Origin: GCA-016432345 sp964544105
GTDB lineage: Bacteria > Patescibacteriota > Microgenomatia > Levybacterales > UBA12049
Assembly (NCBI GenBank): GCA_964544105.1
Contig: CAZIZQ010000005.1
Span: 1-34,334, forward strand
Direction of reading: 5' to 3'
Length of the DNA stretch: 34,334 bases
Part shown: piece by piece, positions 16,007 through 23,954 of the stretch
Position numbering within the stretch: the first letter of the stretch is position 1
How the letters are laid out: the number at the start of each line of letters is the position of its first letter
Program-made: the position numbers and the translations under genes
Notes under the pieces: generated by a model
What the model saw: the letters and a program-made list of their open reading frames with translations, nothing else
Told to the model about the DNA's origin: nothing
Database searches by the model: none

Positions 16007-18375
16007 TACGTTTGTTTACTCGCTTCCTGTTTTTGTAAAAGTTCTTGTGGATTTGAAGTAATTAGCTCGTGTTCGAAAGGAGCAGCTACAACTTTTATTG
16101 CCACGTGATTTTGCCCGGCGAAGAATAACCCCTCCCCAATGTTTGCTGATAGTAGTAGTTGTTTTTCTCCGTCAGAGAGATAAAATGTTTTACTTACAAT
16201 ATCTATCTCGGATGTACCTTGTTTTAGTAATATCTGCACAGAAGAATTAGATAAAACCGCTTTACCATACTCGGTAGACATAAAATCTTCAATATCCTGG
16301 GTGGCGGTAGTGAGTCCAAGATAGTATTTTCGAGCCCGCTTAGCAATGCCGTAGACAAATGACGCGCTGTCTTCGTAGCGCATCATATACCAGGCCTCGT
16401 CCAAGACAAGGAGTCGTTTTTTGAGGGTTTTTCTGACCCGTGTCCAGACAAAATCTAAAATAATGTGCATGGCAATTGGCCTCAATTGGTCCTCAAGGTT
16501 TTTGAGGGAAAATACGGTCAGGGGATTAGTAAGATTTAGATTTGACTGTTGATTAAAAATACCACTTAAGCTCCCTTTGATAAACTTTTCCAACCGAAGG
16601 CTTAAATCTTTGGCCATTGGATCTTCCATACCCAGTAGAACTTTATATAAATCTTCCATAATTGGCGGTTCTTTTGTTTGGGTTTGGGGATTATGTGTTA
16701 TGCCTTTTTGTTGGTAGGTTTCAACTAATGCCCTATCTAAAATGGCATCGTGCCCGGCATCTAATTCTCCCAAAACTATTTTCAGTAATGCATGAAGTGA
16801 GAGAATTTTGAGTCCCAGTTCGTTTTCTCCTTCTTCGTAAAGACCGGATAGGTCAAAGGGATTAATTTTTACAGGGGAAGAAGGGGTAAAGGTAATATGT
16901 TCGCCGCCCAATGCATTGGCCAGTATTTCATATTCCCCTTCTGGATCTAGGGCAATAACTTCTGTTCCAAACATAAACTGGCGTAGTATTTCTAGTTTTA
17001 TGCAGTAGGATTTTCCAGAGCCGGATTTTCCAAAAACAACCTCGTTGGCGTTTTCAAGGGAAAAACGGTCGAAAACAACAAGGGAGCTGTTTTGCTGATT
17101 TATCCCATATAAAACTCCTTTATCTTGAGTAAGCATGGCCGAAGCAAAAGGAAACATAGAGGCAATAGAGGTGGTATCCATATTGCGTGTCATAAACAGT
17201 TTATCTTGTCCCATTGGAAGGGTGGCCTTAAGTCCTTCTTCCATTTGCAGAGTTGCCGGTTTTGCAAGCAAGAGCAAGCTGGATAGGATGCTATGGAGCT
17301 GCTTTGCAGTACTATCTAGATCTTCTTTCTTTTCCGAATAGACCGTAATATAAAGACTAAATAGGAAGAACCGTTCCACTCCTTTGGCAAGTTCTTCTTG
17401 TAGTCCTAGGGCATCTTCCAAGGCAGCTGTAACTGTGGGATCGATAACTTGCCCATGTTCTACCTGGGAAGAAATTGTTGCTTCCATCTCGGCAATTTTT
17501 CGCCGTAAATCCGAAAGAATATCCGGTGAATTTGCGGGATAAATAAAAAACGAAATGTCCAGTTCATGGTCGAAATCAACCAGGGGAGAGAGCCAGTTAG
17601 CTGATACATACCGGGGGTAGCCAACAATAAAAAATGTCCGGGCAATTTTTGTGCCAATACGAATGGAGCGAAAATCAATTTCCACAGATGAGGGGGCAAT
17701 AAAGTCAATTGCCGAAATCTCTCCCAGTTTTGTTTCTTTTTTCTCCAGAGTCATGGCGCTGTCGTTATAAATATCGTGAAACAGTTTTACTAACTGGTCG
17801 TTTTTTAGTATTTTACTTTTTAGACCAATCCGGCCAAGCTGAGATAGAATAGATTCTGCTTTAGTTTTGAGCCCTGCTTTGGCCTGGAGAAATAAGTCGT
17901 CTCCTTTTGCGCCCATATTAGATATCCCTCTTTCCAGAGAAGAAAACGCAACAACTACAAAAAATGTTTTATCAAGCACGGTATTTATTTTGATAAGTTC
18001 TTGTACAAACGCTTGGTAGCTTTTGGCGTATGAAAGTCTTTTTTGCTGCTGGTTTTCCGGTAAATGATTACTGTTTTGTGAAAGTTTTGTAATTTCGGCA
18101 TCGATGCTTTTGATATACAAGGAAATATCAACCTGTTTGTTGCGGATAAGGATTTGTATGGGGAAAGAAAGCGAGTTTAACATAGAAGCATAGGCATAAA
18201 TTTTGGCATGTTGTTCCTGTGCCGATAGCAGGGAAAAATTTGTAGCCTGCACTTCGATGATAAGGCAGGCATTTCCTCCATGAAGTAAAACAACTTCGTC
18301 CCGAATGTTTTCTATCTCGGTAAATTTTTGTGTAGAGGTGGCGGTATTTGTTTTTTTTGTTTGGGCAGTGTTCAT
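16006..18375 (-). CDS. VirB4/TraC-family T4SS ATPase
   Basis: The motor ATPase of type IV secretion, located at the inner face of the membrane. It has 789 residues, the family size. Walker A is FGKSGSGKSY (448-457). DPEGEYE follows about 25 residues later. Walker B is LLVLDEAWYMM near residue 663, followed by RKYYLGLTTATQDIEDF, a hallmark of VirB4/TraC proteins. The N-terminal half (about 25-400) is the VirB4 N-domain that contacts the membrane channel. It lies 5 bases after the PrgI-like gene and overlaps the CHAP-like gene by one base, so the three are translated together. No VirD4 coupling ATPase is in the window. Confidence 0.93.
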   Translation of the reverse strand: MNTAQTKKTNTATSTQKFTEIENIRDEVVLLHGGNACLIIEVQATNFSLLSAQEQHAKIYAYASMLNSLSFPIQILIRNKQVDISLYIKSIDAEITKLSQNSNHLPENQQQKRLSYAKSYQAFVQELIKINTVLDKTFFVVVAFSSLERGISNMGAKGDDLFLQAKAGLKTKAESILSQLGRIGLKSKILKNDQLVKLFHDIYNDSAMTLEKKETKLGEISAIDFIAPSSVEIDFRSIRIGTKIARTFFIVGYPRYVSANWLSPLVDFDHELDISFFIYPANSPDILSDLRRKIAEMEATISSQVEHGQVIDPTVTAALEDALGLQEELAKGVERFFLFSLYITVYSEKKEDLDSTAKQLHSILSSLLLLAKPATLQMEEGLKATLPMGQDKLFMTRNMDTTSIASMFPFASAMLTQDKGVLYGINQQNSSLVVFDRFSLENANEVVFGKSGSGKSYCIKLEILRQFMFGTEVIALDPEGEYEILANALGGEHITFTPSSPVKINPFDLSGLYEEGENELGLKILSLHALLKIVLGELDAGHDAILDRALVETYQQKGITHNPQTQTKEPPIMEDLYKVLLGMEDPMAKDLSLRLEKFIKGSLSGIFNQQSNLNLTNPLTVFSLKNLEDQLRPIAMHIILDFVWTRVRKTLKKRLLVLDEAWYMMRYEDSASFVYGIAKRARKYYLGLTTATQDIEDFMSTEYGKAVLSNSSVQILLKQGTSEIDIVSKTFYLSDGEKQLLLSANIGEGLFFAGQNHVAIKVVAAPFEHELITSNPQELLQKQEASKQT

Positions 18376-18380
18376 AATAT

Positions 18381-19265
18381 TTATATATTAGGGAAGAGTG
18401 ATTTTCGAAGTTGTTCCCGTTGATCGATACTGGTAACTTCGATTGGTCCGATAATTTCACCATTCATGGTGAGTTCTAGTGCATCAAATGTATGTTTTCC
18501 TTGTGGGTCTTCAAATTCAAGAGTATAAACACCGTTTAATAAAGATGTGGCAGAGGCAAACTGGCCAAGAGCATTTGTTTTAAAAGCCCTAACCGGACTG
18601 CTGTCTTTGTCTTTTACCTCCACCAAAATATTGGAAAGCACATTGCCCCTAGGGTCTTTAACGATACCGGTTAGAATGTTAGGCGCGTATGGAATAGCAA
18701 GTCCGGTGGGTTTTTGGCCGGGCGTGATGGTTGCTTTTTTTACTACTGGCTGCGCAGTCGGAATCGGTTGAGGTACAGGCTGGGGGGTCGTTTTAACAGG
18801 CTGTTGAATTTGCGCAAGCGTTTGTTTTAATGTTGCAAGTTCTTGCTCCAGCTGGTTTTTGTCGGCTTGGGCTTGTGTTAGCTGTGCCATTAATTGTTCA
18901 TAGGCTGTTTTTTCCGGTTGGGGTGGGGGCGCCTGCGTTGTTATAGGAGAAGGGTAGCTGAATTGTGTATTTACAGGAGTTGTTTTTTGATACACAAATT
19001 GGTTTGGTGTAAAAAGCGCCCGGATGAAATATAAAACCATAGCGTCAAGCGGTCTGCCATCGATTGGAATAAACGCCAGGGCAAATCCAATACCCCCTAA
19101 AAGGAATGCCATCGGGAATTTTATAAATCCAGGTAAAGGAGATACTGAAAAAATCCAGGCTAATACCACGCCTGTTGCTAAATATGCAAACTGTTTAATG
19201 GTCATATTGCCAATCAGCTTAAATTCAAAACCGGTAACGTTTTGAGGGATAGGGTGGTTTTCCAT
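18381..19265 (-). CDS. PrgI-family (VirB3-like) membrane protein fused to a carboxypeptidase-regulatory-like domain
   Basis: With the ATG at 19265 the protein has 294 residues. Residues 1-75 match the PrgI/VirB3 type: MENHPIPQNVTGFEFKLIG, then two membrane helices (IKQFAYLATGVVLAWIF and FPMAFLLGGIGFALAFIPI). Next come a glutamine-rich coiled-coil segment (EQLMAQLTQAQADKNQLEQE) and a proline-rich linker. The last about 90 residues (ILTGIVKDPRGNVLSNILVE through NGVYTLEFEDPQGKHTF) form a carboxypeptidase-regulatory-like beta-sandwich. PrgI proteins normally end after the helices, so the extension is unusual. It may face the cell exterior or bind VirB4. An upstream in-frame start at 19286 would add seven residues. 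It is the first gene of the VirB4 operon. Confidence 0.85.
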   Translation of the reverse strand: MENHPIPQNVTGFEFKLIGNMTIKQFAYLATGVVLAWIFSVSPLPGFIKFPMAFLLGGIGFALAFIPIDGRPLDAMVLYFIRALFTPNQFVYQKTTPVNTQFSYPSPITTQAPPPQPEKTAYEQLMAQLTQAQADKNQLEQELATLKQTLAQIQQPVKTTPQPVPQPIPTAQPVVKKATITPGQKPTGLAIPYAPNILTGIVKDPRGNVLSNILVEVKDKDSSPVRAFKTNALGQFASATSLLNGVYTLEFEDPQGKHTFDALELTMNGEIIGPIEVTSIDQREQLRKSLFPNI

Positions 19266-19272
19266 AGTTTTT

Positions 19273-19318
19273 AGCTCAAAACTCAAATGTCAAAACTCAA
19301 AACTAAAACGTAAAGCTT
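19273..19318. repeat. CTCAAA-type element, copy C, left part
   Basis: AGCTCAAAACTCAAATGTC and following bases match the left end of copy A (8734-8856) closely for about 30 bases. The match breaks off after AAACGTAAAGCTT. It contains the first part of the stop codon of the four-helix-bundle gene. With the right part at 19671-19716 it brackets that gene. Confidence 0.75.
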
Positions 19319-19730
19319 AAAACTTTTTATTTTTTAGAGTTAAAACACTTGATCCAAGCATTTTTGATATTTCTTCAACTTCTGCAAGCAGTTTATTAAT
19401 AGATTGTTTATCAGCTTCTGTTGCATCGCGAAGAAGCGCAAGCCAGTATTTAGTTTCGTTGGCAGATTTTAATGCAATCTCATAGAATTTAATAAAATCT
19501 TTTCTTGAGCTTGAAGATTTTGCTTCAACAACATTTGCTTCTATTGAAGTAGCGCAGCGGAGTAATTGATCTGAAATAATCCAGTATGTCTTTTTTTCAG
19601 GCAAGTCGGTAAGAAGTTTAATAATTTCAATAGAAAAATAATAGCATCTATATTTTAGTTCAGTTTTGCCTTTTGAGCTATTGTTTTGCGCTTTGAACTT
19701 TGCGCTTTGAGCTAAGATAACGTGTGTCAT
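19317..19730 (-). CDS. Four-helix-bundle (S23 / 23S-IVS-type) protein inside a repeat element
   Basis: A 137-residue helical protein of the PF05635 type. The core FSIEIIKLLTDLPEKKTYWI, then QLLRCATSIEANVVEA, SRKDFIKFYEIALKSANETK and YWLALLRDA follow the family pattern closely. Members are found in intervening sequences of 23S rRNA in Leptospira and Coxiella and as free genes in many environmental bacteria; the function is unclear. Here the first about 20 residues (ILAQSAKFKAQNNSS) are translated from the right arm of a dispersed repeat, and the stop is in the left arm. The gene therefore looks like cargo of that repeat, dropped between the T4SS operons. No rRNA is nearby. Confidence 0.85.
   Translation of the reverse strand: MTHVILAQSAKFKAQNNSSKGKTELKYRCYYFSIEIIKLLTDLPEKKTYWIISDQLLRCATSIEANVVEAKSSSSRKDFIKFYEIALKSANETKYWLALLRDATEADKQSINKLLAEVEEISKMLGSSVLTLKNKKF
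19671..19716. repeat. CTCAAA-type element, copy C, right part
   Basis: Words such as TTTTGCGCTTTGAACTTTGC and the end GCGCTTTGAGCT match the right end of copy A. Read on the other strand the outer end is TTAGCTCAAA, the same as the outer end of the left part (19271-19280), so the pair forms terminal inverted repeats around the four-helix-bundle gene. Confidence 0.72.
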
Positions 19731-19908
19731 AACAAATAATAATAAATACCCATTTTAGCGAGTCAAACTATTACTTATTAAGTTACATCGTGAAAAATTA
19801 CTATGCAAGATTATCAAAGTAGTGCAAACATACACTAAAAAAGAACGTTTCTGTGAAAATAAGCCTCTGGCTCTTGCAAATAGTTTCTCTATGTGTTTTG
19901 ATAGAGTT

Positions 19909-20259
19909 ATGGCCATAGATAGTGTGTATAGAGATAAAGTGGGAAAAGACCTAACGCTTCGGCTAACTGGAGTTATGGAAAAAGAACAAATTACCCAAGA
20001 GGAATCAAGAGTAATTGCCGACGTTATTTTAACAGAGCTTGACAAGGTGCAGACGCAAGAACAAATGCTTCAGTTTTTGTCGGCGTTGTCTCAAAAATGG
20101 CCGTTTTTTTCCGATGTTTTAACACTTGAAAAAGGCGTAGCTCAAATTGAAGAGGAAGGAAGAGAAACAGTAAAAGTAGAGGAGCTAATTAAAGAAAATA
20201 AAATTGATGAAGCATTAGAAACAATAAAAGCAGCAACAGTTGCAGGAGGAGGAGTTTAA
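19909..20259 (+). CDS. Small helical protein, paralogue 1 of the paired T4SS-island module
   Basis: A soluble, acidic, all-helical protein of 116 residues from the ATG at 19909. I know no family name. It aligns without large gaps with the product at 33416-33748: EKEQITQEESRVIADVIL against ENNKIDADKAQQLAKDFL, then QMLQFLSALS against DLLEKLQSLS, and near the end LIKENKIDEALETIKAA against AIQKGNIEHAINAAKSL. That alignment supports the 19909 start over GTG 19822 or ATG 19891. It ends 2 bases before the tail-anchored coiled-coil gene, which has a strong ribosome-binding site (GGAGGAGG) inside this gene's end. A chaperone or adaptor for the next protein is one possibility, inferred only from pairing. 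Confidence 0.75.
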   Translation: MAIDSVYRDKVGKDLTLRLTGVMEKEQITQEESRVIADVILTELDKVQTQEQMLQFLSALSQKWPFFSDVLTLEKGVAQIEEEGRETVKVEELIKENKIDEALETIKAATVAGGGV

Positions 20260-20261
20260 TT

Positions 20262-22166
20262 ATGCCAGCAGCACCAGGAGCAGCAGAGGCATTGGGGAAA
20301 GCTCTCGTTGTAGAGAATCGAGCAGCAGCATCAACGCCTCGTATTGTAGACGTTGCTCGTCGTGCTGCTAAGGCTGCACAAGAAGGAAATTATCGTCAAG
20401 GACTTGAGGGGATCCGCTCGCCCAATATGGATTCCCAAAAAGCGCAGGAAAAAATTGAGCAAATTGGAAAGAGGAATAGAGCAACAGGAAAACGGGAGCG
20501 CCCAGCCGGCACTCCAGAGGCCGGACGATATGCAAGGGCGGAAGAAATCAGGATATTGGCAGAAGAATTTGGCCAAAAAGGCTACGACAGTATGACTGAT
20601 CCGCAAAAAAAATCTTTGCGTGAGATGGTGCTAAAAGAGGCAATGCGTGTACCGGTTATTGCAGATCAGCTTCGGCAAATTAATGCAGGTATGCCAGCAA
20701 ACCCAAATGACCCAGATCTTCGAGCATATGCAGAGCGCTTACTTCGGGATCCAAGCATTGTCCAGAAGGCTCGGGAAGGGCACGTTGCTGTGTCGGAAAA
20801 TCAGAGTCTTCTTGTGGGGAATGGAGAAGATTTGGCAGAGGATGAGTTTGAGGTAGCAAAAATTGCTGAAAAATCTGCAAAAGAAGCATTGGATGAGGCA
20901 ACAAGACGAAAAGCGCTTGTGGATACGCAAATGAAAATGTTTGAAATTGACAAGGCAACTGGACTGCCTGCTTTGGGTGCAAAATCTGCTGAAAGAATAA
21001 GGGAATTAAAGAATAAAGGTGATCTAAATAAAAATCACGAACAATATTCACATGAGGTTGAAGATTTGGTTAAACGACGAGATGTCCTTTTGCACGTACA
21101 GGCATCAGTTGGAATTCAACCTGAAAGTACAACAGTTACTGCTAAGGGGGTGTCTACTACAACACAAGGAAGATCAATAGACAAAATAAATGAAGATTTA
21201 GAAGCACTGCAAGAACAGCTTAACATTGCTCGAGAAAATGCGGCAAAGGCGCAAGCAGAAATAGATGAATTGCAGCGACTAGAAGCTAGGGAGAAAGAAT
21301 TAATAGAAGATCAAACGAGACTTAAATCCGATGAAGAAGCAAAGGATTTAGCTCATAAAACAGCCCAAATTGAGACTGCCAAACGGACTCGACAATTAGG
21401 TGATGCTATAAAACTTCGGCAGAGTCAGGAAGAAGATATTGCTCGGGCATTTGAGGGTATTTTACCAAAAGCTGTAACGGAATTACTTGGGGATCAAATA
21501 ACGGATGTTGCAGCAAAAGTTGATGATGAAATGGTAAAAGCAGCAGATGAAGCAAAAACAGCAGATCAAAAGGCGATATATACACTTATGGATGCAACAT
21601 GGAATAGAGAAGTAAGTGGTATTAGAAGGCTTTGGAAAGGCAGGCGCGAAATTAATAGCGATGTGGTAGTAAGTGATTATAGTTTGTTGTTAAAGGGTGG
21701 ACCAGAGGCTGTTGTTAGGAAGCTTTTAGGGAGTCGGTATGTGGGTCCTGGCGCATCGGCAGATTTGGACTCTTTATTAAAAGATGGTAGCCTTGTTGAG
21801 GCAGTTGGAAAAGATGTTGTCAAAAACCTACTTGCAAAGAAGTTTTTATCTTCGGGGATTGATTCTGTTGATGTTGATATTATAGGAAGTAGTCAGTGGG
21901 GTGAAGGAATGATTGAGGCTGCCATTGCTCATAAGGATGTCCTTGCAGGAAATCTTGCAAAATTGCAAGAAGCAGGGCTTCTTGATAGGGGCGGAATAAT
22001 GCAGCGGTTACGAAAAAATCCTTCATGGTTGTTGCTCCTTCTTGGTCTAGCAGGAGTCGGCGGTTTGGCATTTGGTCCTGGAGGAGCACTTATTGGGTCT
22101 GCTATTGGAGCAGAGTATGCAAGAAGAAATGAATCGTCAAATCCTTTGGTTGATCTCGCCGCATAA
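20262..22166 (+). CDS. Tail-anchored coiled-coil protein of the T4SS island
   Basis: A 634-residue protein of unknown family. The start is alanine-rich (MPAAPGAAEALGKAL). Long charged helices, best at about 305-385 (INEDLEALQEQLNIAREN and DELQRLEAREKELIEDQ), form a coiled coil. A mixed region follows. One hydrophobic segment at about 588-614 (WLLLLLGLAGVGGLAFGPGG) lies near the C-terminus with a short tail. There is no signal peptide, so most of the protein should be cytoplasmic and held to the membrane by the tail. GGAGGAGG at the right distance marks a strong start. It lies between its small helical partner (2-base gap) and a metalloprotease gene (3-base gap). Confidence 0.78.
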   Translation: MPAAPGAAEALGKALVVENRAAASTPRIVDVARRAAKAAQEGNYRQGLEGIRSPNMDSQKAQEKIEQIGKRNRATGKRERPAGTPEAGRYARAEEIRILAEEFGQKGYDSMTDPQKKSLREMVLKEAMRVPVIADQLRQINAGMPANPNDPDLRAYAERLLRDPSIVQKAREGHVAVSENQSLLVGNGEDLAEDEFEVAKIAEKSAKEALDEATRRKALVDTQMKMFEIDKATGLPALGAKSAERIRELKNKGDLNKNHEQYSHEVEDLVKRRDVLLHVQASVGIQPESTTVTAKGVSTTTQGRSIDKINEDLEALQEQLNIARENAAKAQAEIDELQRLEAREKELIEDQTRLKSDEEAKDLAHKTAQIETAKRTRQLGDAIKLRQSQEEDIARAFEGILPKAVTELLGDQITDVAAKVDDEMVKAADEAKTADQKAIYTLMDATWNREVSGIRRLWKGRREINSDVVVSDYSLLLKGGPEAVVRKLLGSRYVGPGASADLDSLLKDGSLVEAVGKDVVKNLLAKKFLSSGIDSVDVDIIGSSQWGEGMIEAAIAHKDVLAGNLAKLQEAGLLDRGGIMQRLRKNPSWLLLLLGLAGVGGLAFGPGGALIGSAIGAEYARRNESSNPLVDLAA

Positions 22167-22169
22167 TCA

Positions 22170-22787
22170 ATGGTATTTTTTGCCCTTTTTCTTTTTGAAA
22201 TTGTTTTCCTTTTTTTTATTTCCCGTGAGTTGACAAAATTGTTGAGTCAAAAGATAACAGTTCGGCAGCTGGCAATTATTTTTTTTCCAGGCGTTGTGGT
22301 GCATGAATTGGCGCATTTGTTAGTTGCAAATATTCTATTTGTTAAAACAGGTGAAATTGAATTTGTACCTCAAATTACCAAGCAAGGAGTGCGGCTCGGA
22401 AGTGTAGTTATTGCCAAAACAGATCCAGTTCGGCGTGCCCTTATTGGTTTTGCGCCGGTACTTGTTGGCCTTTTGTTAGTTATTGGGATAGTTTATTCTT
22501 TTATCCAAAGCAGCATGCTAGTTAAATTTATCGCACTATATTCGTTATTTGTAATTAGTAATACGATGTTTTCCAGTAAAAAAGACATGGAAGGAGCATT
22601 AGAGTTGCTGATAGTGATGGCGCTTTTGGGATTATTGATGTATTATTTTGGTGTTAGATTTGACGCTTCTATAATACAAAATTTCCTTTTTTCTCAAGAA
22701 TTAATTATCCAAAAAGCAGCGATACTTTTGTCGTTGCCAATTGTGATTGATTTAGGTATTTTGGGGACAATTAAGATTTTTACCTAG
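22170..22787 (+). CDS. Membrane metalloprotease with HELAH motif (M50-like)
   Basis: A 205-residue polytopic membrane protein with the zinc-protease motif HELAH at 45-49 in a hydrophobic segment (FFPGVVVHELAHLLVANIL). This is the arrangement of site-2-type or related intramembrane peptidases. A second possible zinc ligand region is not obvious; a late aspartate (IVIDLGILG) is a candidate. Members are usually longer, and no PDZ domain is present. It is the third gene of a plus-strand operon after the tail-anchored protein, whose single membrane segment makes it a plausible substrate, but that is speculation. Its stop overlaps the end of the convergent pilin gene by four bases. Confidence 0.75.
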   Translation: MVFFALFLFEIVFLFFISRELTKLLSQKITVRQLAIIFFPGVVVHELAHLLVANILFVKTGEIEFVPQITKQGVRLGSVVIAKTDPVRRALIGFAPVLVGLLLVIGIVYSFIQSSMLVKFIALYSLFVISNTMFSSKKDMEGALELLIVMALLGLLMYYFGVRFDASIIQNFLFSQELIIQKAAILLSLPIVIDLGILGTIKIFT

Positions 22788-23119
22788 CGGATATTTTCAT
22801 CTTTGCAATTTTCAAACCCTGCAATGTTAAGGCAATCAACTCCAGTAATATATGCCACAATGCTTACAATAAATGCTGCGAGGAAAATAATAACCAAACC
22901 AATAATGGCATAGGTAAGTATGTTTTTTGCTCCTTCTAATTTTTTCTTATCTCCTTCGGCTAAAATTATTTGCGTGCCGGCATAGGCAATAAGAATGGCT
23001 GCTGTTATACCGGCCAGCATCCAAGCGGAGATAGCGAAGCGTTGAAAAATAACAGGGAAACAATCAAGCGTTGCCACATCTGTACCTGTTGCCACACATG
23101 CTTCCCAAATTTTAGTCAT
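22784..23119 (-). CDS. T4SS pilin-like protein (VirB2-type) with four cysteines
   Basis: A 111-residue protein with the two-helix T4SS_pilin pattern: FAISAWMLAGITAAILIAYAGTQII, a short charged loop AEGDKKKLEGAKN, then ILTYAIIGLVIIFLAAFIVSIV. The charged loop between two helices is the hallmark of this family. The N-terminal part has two cysteines (CVATGTDVATLDCF) and the tail has two more (VDCLNIAGFENC); both lie on the same side of the membrane and could form disulfides. No cleavable signal peptide is seen. It is the last of four pilin-type genes on the minus strand, 26 bases after the previous one. Confidence 0.85.
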   Translation of the reverse strand: MTKIWEACVATGTDVATLDCFPVIFQRFAISAWMLAGITAAILIAYAGTQIILAEGDKKKLEGAKNILTYAIIGLVIIFLAAFIVSIVAYITGVDCLNIAGFENCKDENIR

Positions 23120-23145
23120 AGATTAACCATAGTGGATTTATGATT

Positions 23146-23559
23146 TTAAGGAGTAGTTGGTTTAGTACCAATGCTTGGTAAAGTAATATTGCTGAGCGAG
23201 GTGCCCGTGAAGACAAACACAATAAGATTGAGGATAAAGTAAGATAAAAACACAATAATCAGCCCCACAACTGCCGCAATAACATGATTTCTAGCTTCTT
23301 CGACTCCGCCTTTTTCCCCTCCTGATGTTACCCATTTGATGCCACCCCAAATAAGAAAACCTAGAGCAATAACAATAGCGGCTACAAAAGCAAAGTTAAT
23401 AACCTGGCCTAAAAAACTCCCAAAATTATTTCCGGTAAGGTTACAAAGATTGGCAAATTGTCCGGTACAAGTAACAATATTTTGCTGTGCAAAGGCTATC
23501 TGTGTTGTTCCAAAAAGTGAAAGAAGAGAAGTAGAAAAAGAGATAAAAATTTTCTTCAT
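23146..23559 (-). CDS. T4SS pilin-like protein (VirB2-type) with signal peptide
   Basis: From the ATG at 23559 the protein has 137 residues and begins with a signal peptide MKKIFISFSTSLLSLFG ending AFA before QQN. The mature part has two helices, FVAAIVIALGFLIWGGIKWV and HVIAAVVGLIIVFLSYFIL, joined by the charged loop TSGGEKGGVEEARN. The FLIWGG(I)xW plus EARN pattern is characteristic of CPR and Firmicutes T4SS pilins. A longer frame to 23616 adds charged residues before the signal peptide and is disfavoured. It follows the next pilin gene by 49 bases. Confidence 0.88.
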   Translation of the reverse strand: MKKIFISFSTSLLSLFGTTQIAFAQQNIVTCTGQFANLCNLTGNNFGSFLGQVINFAFVAAIVIALGFLIWGGIKWVTSGGEKGGVEEARNHVIAAVVGLIIVFLSYFILNLIVFVFTGTSLSNITLPSIGTKPTTP

Positions 23560-23608
23560 ATATTCATAATAGGTTGGTTTTTTTGGTTTGTCAAGACCCA
23601 TCATGTTT

Positions 23609-23947
23609 TTATCCAAAAATGTTAACGTTTGGTCCTAAAAGAAAGTAACCTACAATATTAACAATAACAAATGAAAGAAGGCTAATTATTAGTCCGATAA
23701 TAGAAAAAATTACGGTATTTCGTGCAGCTTGGAGTTTGGCTTTGTCTCCTTCGGACATAATCCAACTAATACCTCCCCATATCAGAAAGACCAGGGCAAG
23801 GGCGATAGTTACAGTAATAAGCACCTGCAGGCCGAAAATAAGAAGAGGGATTCCAAATTTATCTTTTGTGTCTAATTTAAGAATATGCTGAATTGCTTTT
23901 GGAGTAGGAAATGATGACCCGCCGATAGTTAGAGTAAGATCTTTCAT
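23609..23947 (-). CDS. T4SS pilin-like protein (VirB2-type) without signal peptide
   Basis: The ATG at 23947 gives 112 residues, starting MKDLTLTIGGSSFPTPKAIQ. Two helices with LALVFLIWGGISWI and VIFSIIGLIISLLSFVIVN flank the loop MSEGDKAKLQAARN, closely matching the neighbouring pilin. The short N-terminus has no signal peptide, unlike that neighbour. The start lies 7 bases after the stop of the large pilin-domain gene. A frame starting at 23986 would overlap that gene and is disfavoured. Different pilins in one operon may form a mixed pore or filament. Confidence 0.87.
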   Translation of the reverse strand: MKDLTLTIGGSSFPTPKAIQHILKLDTKDKFGIPLLIFGLQVLITVTIALALVFLIWGGISWIMSEGDKAKLQAARNTVIFSIIGLIISLLSFVIVNIVGYFLLGPNVNIFG

Positions 23948-23954
23948 AATGTTG

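Noticed and set aside
19317..19730. Avd-like protein of a diversity-generating retroelement
   Set aside because: The four-helix fold is shared with Avd, but no reverse transcriptase or template/variable repeat pair is seen nearby.
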